This document shows, piece after piece, positions 50,098 to 54,602 of a stretch of DNA of 54,602 nucleotides. The notes beneath the pieces were generated by a model. It searched no databases. It was not told where the DNA came from and was given only the letters and a program-made list of their open reading frames with translations. The position numbers were made by a program, and so were the translations under genes. Each line of letters opens with the position of its first letter. Within the stretch, counting starts at the first letter, position 1. The DNA comes from an uncultured Collinsella sp. GTDB lineage: Bacteria; Actinomycetota; Coriobacteriia; Coriobacteriales; Coriobacteriaceae. The DNA lies in NCBI GenBank assembly GCA_900754745.1, contig CAAEEB010000046.1, positions 1 through 54,602 of the forward strand, in the 5' to 3' direction.

Positions 50098-52271
50098 CCT
50101 CCGCTGACCTCCTTAAAGATGTGTCGATACCGCATGGCGACCGCATCGCGTAGAGGGCGCGTCGCCACGGAGTCAAGGTTGCAAGCATACCGCAAGAGCT
50201 CGACCGCGTCCAAATGGGCCCACTCGATCAATTCCTCGTCGGCATCGAGGTCAACAAAGCGCAAGGTCACGCCGCCATGCTGGCGGTAACCCAGGATTTC
50301 GCCCTCGTGGCGCAGACGCAGGTCCATCTGGGCGAGCGTAAAGCCGTCCGAGGTCTTCTCGAGCGACTGGAGGCGGTCTTGTGCCGCCGACGCGCCGCCG
50401 TTGCCCTTGGAGTGCGTCATGACCAGGCACGTACCCGACACGCTGCCGCGGCCTACGCGCCCGCGCAGCTGGTGCAAGGCCGCCAAACCAAAGCGCTCGC
50501 CATTCTCGATAACCATGACGGTGGCGTTGGGCACGTCAACGCCCACCTCGACCACCGTGGTCGAGACGAGCACATCGATCTCGCCACGCTTAAAGGCATC
50601 GATGACCCGGTCTTTCTCCCCCGCCGGCATGCGGCCATGAAGACGCTCGATGGTAAGCCCCGGTAATGCCAGACGAAGGCGATCGAGCTCGGTCGCCGTG
50701 TCATGTAACGGCACGGGCACGGTCACGCGGCCTTCGTCGTCGCGAGCGATGCCGGGTACGTCTTCGAGCTCATCGGCCGAATCGCTCGGCTCCACGAGCG
50801 GACAGATCACGTAGGCCTGCTGCCCTTTTTCGTGCGCCTCTCGAATGGCGCCATAGGCCAGGTCGCGACTCGACTCGGTGAGAACGCGCGTCGTCACGCC
50901 GGCACCCGGAACGGGACGATGGCGGATGATGCTCGTATCCAGGTCGCCGTACACCGAAAGCGCCAGCGTGCGCGGGATCGGCGTGGCAGTCATGACCAGC
51001 AAGTCGGCACCCGGGCCTTTTGCGCGTAGGGCGTTACGCTGGCCCACACCAAAGCGGTGCTGCTCGTCGATCACCACAAGCGACAAATGCTTGAACGTCA
51101 CGTTCTCCGAAAGCACCGCATGGGTACCAAAGAGCACGTCGAGCTCGCCAGACTGGAGCCGCGCATGAATCTGTTCACGCTCGGCTGCCGGCGTGGCGCC
51201 CGTCAGGAGCGCCCAGGTCATACCAGCCTGCGAGAGCAAGGGACCGGTCTTATCGGCATATTGACGCGCCAGCACGCCCGTGGGCGCCATAACACAGGCC
51301 TGAGTGCCGCTATCGGCCGCGACCGCCAGTGCGCAGGCGGCAACGGCGGTCTTACCGGTACCGACGTCGCCCAGCAGCAGACGGTTCATCACGCGACCGC
51401 CATCGCACATGTCATGCAGGATGTCTTGAAATGCAGCCTCCTGCTCATCGCTCAGCGAAAACGGCAGGGCCTGTTTAAGCGCAGTCAAATGCTCGCCCGC
51501 GGCATGCGCATAAGGCACCACGTCGACCATACCGCCATCGTTGCGCAGTCGCAGTGCGAGCTGCAAGCAGAGACACTCCTCGTAGGCAAGACGCCGGCGC
51601 GCGATGTCGCGCTCGGCCATGCTCGAGGGAAAGTGGATCGAGCGCAGGGCACGGGCATTACTCATGAGCTTCCGCTTTGCGCGCAGCGGCGCGGGAATGG
51701 GATCGAACGGATTGGCGACCACTTCGAGCGCACCGCTCACGATACGGCGCATCCATGCCTGACTCACGCCGTCACTTACGTAGTGGACCGGAAAAATGGT
51801 ACCAGCGGCGCGCCCGTCCTCGAGCTTTTCAAAGTGGGGCGAGGCCATCTGCTTAAAGCCGTAGGCAAACTCGACCTTGCCCATCACAGCCAGGCGGTCG
51901 CCCTGCTTAAGCTGTTGGGCAATCCAAGGCTGACGGAAAAAGGCAACCTGCAGCACACCCGTCTCGTCCACGAGCGAGACCTCGGTCACCTGCATACGTG
52001 GACGGGGCTGCTTTTGGACAATACGATCGACGGTGGCGATGATGGTGCACACGGTACCGATGGGCGCCATCTCGATGGACCACGAGCGAGTGAAGTCCAG
52101 GTAGCGATGAGGAATATGGAGGAGGAGGTCCCCCACCGTCCGAATTCCCAGACGGCGAAGGGCCTCCTCACGTTTACCCGAAACAAATTTGAGTCGCGCG
52201 ATATCCTCGTCGAGCGCATTGCTCTGGGCAAAGCGCTCCGAGACGCGCGGCACGGAGCACAGCTCGGACAT
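50094..52271 (-). CDS. recG: ATP-dependent DNA helicase RecG
   Basis: RecG remodels stalled forks and Holliday junctions. The 725-aa protein has an N-terminal wedge/OB domain (about 60-180). Helicase motifs follow: I LLGDVGTGKTAVA, Ia APTGVLARQYA, II VIDEQHRFGV, III MTATPIPRTLAL, and VI QLRGRVGRGS. The TRG-type motif lies near the end (GFTLAQMDLRLRHEGEILG). The ATG at 52271 has a weak ribosome site and follows fakA after 9 nt. Length is slightly above the 690-aa average. Confidence 0.95.
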   Translation of the reverse strand: MSELCSVPRVSERFAQSNALDEDIARLKFVSGKREEALRRLGIRTVGDLLLHIPHRYLDFTRSWSIEMAPIGTVCTIIATVDRIVQKQPRPRMQVTEVSLVDETGVLQVAFFRQPWIAQQLKQGDRLAVMGKVEFAYGFKQMASPHFEKLEDGRAAGTIFPVHYVSDGVSQAWMRRIVSGALEVVANPFDPIPAPLRAKRKLMSNARALRSIHFPSSMAERDIARRRLAYEECLCLQLALRLRNDGGMVDVVPYAHAAGEHLTALKQALPFSLSDEQEAAFQDILHDMCDGGRVMNRLLLGDVGTGKTAVAACALAVAADSGTQACVMAPTGVLARQYADKTGPLLSQAGMTWALLTGATPAAEREQIHARLQSGELDVLFGTHAVLSENVTFKHLSLVVIDEQHRFGVGQRNALRAKGPGADLLVMTATPIPRTLALSVYGDLDTSIIRHRPVPGAGVTTRVLTESSRDLAYGAIREAHEKGQQAYVICPLVEPSDSADELEDVPGIARDDEGRVTVPVPLHDTATELDRLRLALPGLTIERLHGRMPAGEKDRVIDAFKRGEIDVLVSTTVVEVGVDVPNATVMVIENGERFGLAALHQLRGRVGRGSVSGTCLVMTHSKGNGGASAAQDRLQSLEKTSDGFTLAQMDLRLRHEGEILGYRQHGGVTLRFVDLDADEELIEWAHLDAVELLRYACNLDSVATRPLRDAVAMRYRHIFKEVSGG

Positions 52272-52280
52272 AGGCAGAGC

Positions 52281-53942
52281 CTACTCGATCGAGAAGATCA
52301 CGGGATAGAGCGGCTGCTCGCCACGATGGGCATCGATCTCCAGATCGGGCTGAGCCTCCTCGATAGCGTCGACAATCTCCTGGAAGGCCTCATCGGACAG
52401 TTCCTCGCCGGCCAGAATCGTCAACGCGTCGCCCTCCTCTTCCTCCTGCATGCGGTTGATGCAGTCGAGCGTGACCTGCTTCACGTCGGAGCCGACCACA
52501 TCGATGGAGCCGGCGATGATGCCCATGACGTCACCGGAGTGAATCGGCGAGCCGTCGGAGGCGCTGGAGTCGCGCACGGCGCGGGTGACCTCGCCATCGC
52601 GGACCTCGCTAATGGCGTCAACCATAGCGGCAACAGCATCCTCGAGCTCGGAATCGGGCAGGACCGCGAACAGCGCGGAGAACGCCTGCGGGACGGTCTT
52701 GGTGGGAACGACGGCGACCTTCTTGTCGGTGCAGGCGGAGGCAGCGGCCTCGGCAGCCATGCGGATGTTGCCGTTATTGGGCAGGATGATGACCGAGGTC
52801 GCGTTGACCTGGTCGACGGCGCCCAGCAGGTCGGCGGTCGAGGGATTCATGGTCTGGCCACCCGACACGATCACATCGACTCCGAGGGACTTGAGGATGT
52901 CGGCCTCGCCGGAACCGGCGGCAACGGCGACAAAGCCCAGGGCCTTCGCGGGCTCGGCGGCCTTCTCCTGGTCCTCGTGGATCTTGGCGGTACGGTCGTG
53001 GGCCTCCATCTCCATGTTGTGGATAAAGACCTCATAGATCTGACCAAGCTGAAGCATGTGCTCGAGCACCAGGTTGGGGGTGTTGGAGTGCACGTGGATC
53101 TTGTAGTCGGGGTAGGCGCCCACGAGCAGCTCACAGTCGCCCATAGAGCCCAGGAACTTCAGGCACTCGTCCTCGTCAAAGGGAGCGTCAGCCTTAAAGA
53201 GAAACTCGTTGCAGTAGCGGAACTCCGAGCCCTCCCAGTCGTCGTTAGCCTCGATCTCAACACGGCCAAGAGCGGCATCGCGAGCAGAGCCGGCGGAATC
53301 GAACGTAGCGGAGAAATCCTCGACTACGGTGCTGCGGCCAAGGGCGGCGGCAACAAAGTTCTCCAAGAAGATGGCAAAGCCAAAGGCGCCGGAGTCGACC
53401 ACGCCGTTCTCCTTGAGGACGGGCAGCAGGTCGGGCGTGCGGGCGACGGACTGGTAGGCCTCGACGACGATGGCGTCGAGCGCATCCTCGGCAGAGAACT
53501 TCTTCTTCTCGCACTCGTCTGCCTTCGTCGAAACATCACGCAGGACCGTGAGGATCGTGCCCTCGATGGGCTTACGAACAGCCTGGAAGGCAACCTTGAC
53601 GGCGCGACGGAAGGCGAAGGCGATATTGGCGGACGTAATGGGCTCATCGGCAGAGACAAGGCCCTCGGCCACACCACGCAGAATCTGCGAGGTGATGACG
53701 CCGGAGTTGCCGCGGGCGCCCATCAGGGAGCCGTGGGTGATGGCACCGGCAATGGCCTCCATGTCGGCATCGGCGGGAAGGGCGGAAAGCTCCTTGGTCA
53801 CCGAGGCGAGCGTGAGCGACATGTTGGTGCCCGTGTCACCGTCGGGTACGGGGAAGACGTTGAGCTTGTTGATCTCCTCGGCCTTTTCGGAAACGGCAGC
53901 CGCAGCGATCGGAAAACAGGTGCGAATGGTCTTTGCAATCAT
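52281..53942 (-). CDS. fakA: DAK2-domain fatty-acid kinase FakA / YloV
   Basis: FakA phosphorylates fatty acids held by FakB, giving acyl-phosphate that PlsX/PlsY can use. The 553-aa protein begins with a DAK2 domain containing NVFPVPDGDTGTNMS, HGSLMGARGNSGVI and PIEGTILTV, followed by the middle domain and a C-terminal domain ending PVIFSIE. Length and order match YloV/FakA. No fakB (DegV) gene is in the window. It sits between asp23 and recG, as in Bacillus (yloU-yloV-recG). Ribosome-site support for the ATG at 53942 is moderate. Confidence 0.92.
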   Translation of the reverse strand: MIAKTIRTCFPIAAAAVSEKAEEINKLNVFPVPDGDTGTNMSLTLASVTKELSALPADADMEAIAGAITHGSLMGARGNSGVITSQILRGVAEGLVSADEPITSANIAFAFRRAVKVAFQAVRKPIEGTILTVLRDVSTKADECEKKKFSAEDALDAIVVEAYQSVARTPDLLPVLKENGVVDSGAFGFAIFLENFVAAALGRSTVVEDFSATFDSAGSARDAALGRVEIEANDDWEGSEFRYCNEFLFKADAPFDEDECLKFLGSMGDCELLVGAYPDYKIHVHSNTPNLVLEHMLQLGQIYEVFIHNMEMEAHDRTAKIHEDQEKAAEPAKALGFVAVAAGSGEADILKSLGVDVIVSGGQTMNPSTADLLGAVDQVNATSVIILPNNGNIRMAAEAAASACTDKKVAVVPTKTVPQAFSALFAVLPDSELEDAVAAMVDAISEVRDGEVTRAVRDSSASDGSPIHSGDVMGIIAGSIDVVGSDVKQVTLDCINRMQEEEEGDALTILAGEELSDEAFQEIVDAIEEAQPDLEIDAHRGEQPLYPVIFSIE

Positions 53943-53969
53943 GAGTGGTGAAATCTCCGTATTCGGATG

Positions 53970-54326
53970 CTAGTTCAGACGGCTCTTGAGCGCGTCGATG
54001 TGAATGCCGATCTTAAGGCTGGCGGGATCGATTTGAGCGATCTCCTGCAGGGTGAAGGCGACGGAGCTCGAAAGATTGTGGCAGACGGACTTCATGTTGA
54101 CGCCGTTCTCGAGCACGACGTGAAGGTCGACCGTAAGGCCGTTCTCGTCGGCGGAAACAAGCACGCCCTTGCGGAGGCGCTGGCCGGCAAGCAGGCGCAC
54201 GCTCTCGGCGCCCTGCAGCTGTTCGGCCATACCGACGACGCCGTAGCACGTCATCGCGGCATAACCGGCAATATCGGCAATAACGTCGTTCGAGACGCTC
54301 AGGCTGCCGTTAATGGTCTCAGACAC
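53970..54326 (-). CDS. Asp23/Gls24 family protein, YloU-like
   Basis: This 118-aa protein is a second Asp23/Gls24 member. It has SLSVSNDVIADIAGYAAMTCYGVVGM near the N-terminus and a beta-rich VSADENGLTVDLHVVLENGVN block, ending in helices. The start is GTG at 54326 with AAAGGAG at good distance. The ATG at 54377 is rejected because it lies 51 nt upstream without a site. The asp23-fakA-recG order equals the Gram-positive yloU-yloV-recG block. It may sense membrane or fatty-acid state, which is inference. Confidence 0.85.
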   Translation of the reverse strand: MSETINGSLSVSNDVIADIAGYAAMTCYGVVGMAEQLQGAESVRLLAGQRLRKGVLVSADENGLTVDLHVVLENGVNMKSVCHNLSSSVAFTLQEIAQIDPASLKIGIHIDALKSRLN

Positions 54327-54484
54327 AAGAATCTCCTTTTCTTGGTGCTCGCGGCACCATGTCGTGGGAGCAATCATTCCAACATTTTACAACGACCGCG
54401 CCATGTTAAGGCCATGGGGTTCGCGATTACATCCTCGACACGAAATGTTGATACGGTAACGTTCGCCACCGGCGATCGCGGCAT

Positions 54485-54516
54485 GAAAAAACCCGCCGCA
54501 TAAGCGACGGGTTTTA
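54485..54516 (-). terminator. Terminator after tRNA-Asn
   Basis: On the minus strand AAAACCCGTCGC and GCGGCGGGTTTT pair (one G-U) around a TTAT loop and are followed by further Ts. It lies 5 nt after the tRNA 3' end. Confidence 0.85.
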
Positions 54517-54521
54517 AAGCC

Positions 54522-54596
54522 TGGCTCCCCGGGTAGGACTCGAACCTACAACAGCGCGGTTAACAGCCGCGTGCTCTACCATTGAGCTACCGAGGA
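54522..54596 (-). tRNA. tRNA-Asn(GTT)
   Basis: The minus strand folds as a complete tRNA: acceptor TCCTCGG/CCGGGGA, D arm with AGCTCAATGGTAGAGC, anticodon loop CTGTTAA giving anticodon GTT (Asn), T arm GTAGG-TTCGAGT-CCTAC, discriminator G and an encoded CCA. Its promoter is beyond the window edge. A terminator follows. Confidence 0.95.
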
Positions 54597-54602
54597 ATTT
54601 AA

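Noticed and set aside
54522..54596. tRNA gene as a phage attachment site
   Set aside because: No integrase and no second copy of the tRNA 3' end are in the window.
1..54602. Search for CRISPR arrays, transposases, integrases, toxin-antitoxin pairs, phage genes or defence systems
   Set aside because: No regularly spaced direct repeats and no recognisable proteins of these classes were seen. The window is ordinary core genome apart from intergenic repeats.

Overview
The window is a GC-rich bacterial chromosome segment carrying 51 protein genes that I can support and one tRNA. All but five of the protein genes are on the minus strand. Gene content and order (efp-asp23-nusB-xseB-tlyA-nadK-recN; yceD-rpmF-plsX-acpP-rnc-smc-ftsY-ffh; asp23-fakA-recG-rsmD-coaD), a SepIVA-like division protein next to yceD, Ala/Glu-rich protein tails and GC-rich codon use point to an actinobacterium of the class Coriobacteriia. 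A gut Collinsella-like organism is my best guess. That identification rests on recalled gene order and protein style, not on a search.

Layout: 1-361 is non-coding, with hairpins and a 24-bp inverted repeat. 362-3494 holds a fructose-type PTS transporter and a divergent RpiR/SIS regulator that share an operator-rich spacer. 3716-8813 is a translation/repair block (recN, nadK, tlyA, xseB, nusB, asp23, efp). 8973-17315 holds pepP, an aroK/degenerate-aroB pair, yqeG, mltG, ruvX, alaS and a small AT-rich membrane gene. 17322-20487 is a probable stress-sigma operon (DUF948 protein, degenerate anti-sigma-like protein, SigB/F-type sigma factor, AI-2E permease). 20582-26764 holds rarA, dGTPase, an orphan prepilin peptidase, a glycosyltransferase, rluD and lspA. 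27005-30143 is ileS behind a T-box leader. 30293-39340 is mixed: glycerol dehydrogenase-like, DUF523, ftsH, cobalamin adenosyltransferase, MATE, SpoU methyltransferase, folA, thyA and a DUF134 fusion regulator. 39461-54326 is a long minus-strand housekeeping block covering SRP, SMC, RNase III, lipid synthesis, CoA, RecG and fatty-acid kinase. A tRNA-Asn closes the window.

The genes mostly serve core functions. Phospholipid synthesis links PlsX, AcpP and FakA. Protein export and membrane quality control link Ffh, FtsY, LspA and FtsH. Translation and rRNA modification link AlaS, IleS, EF-P, L32, TlyA, RsmD, RluD and NusB. Tight ATGA, TAATG and 8-nt overlaps tie most neighbours into operons.

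I found no phage, transposase, CRISPR array or defence system. The items most worth a second look are: a 3-dehydroquinate synthase homologue that has lost nearly all of its catalytic motifs but is still translationally coupled to shikimate kinase; an anti-sigma homologue without its ATP-binding boxes in a sigma operon; a multi-branched, 99-nt inverted-repeat element after ileS; a T-box with a non-consensus bulge; and a set of long, near-perfect intergenic inverted repeats that look like a lineage-specific repeat family.
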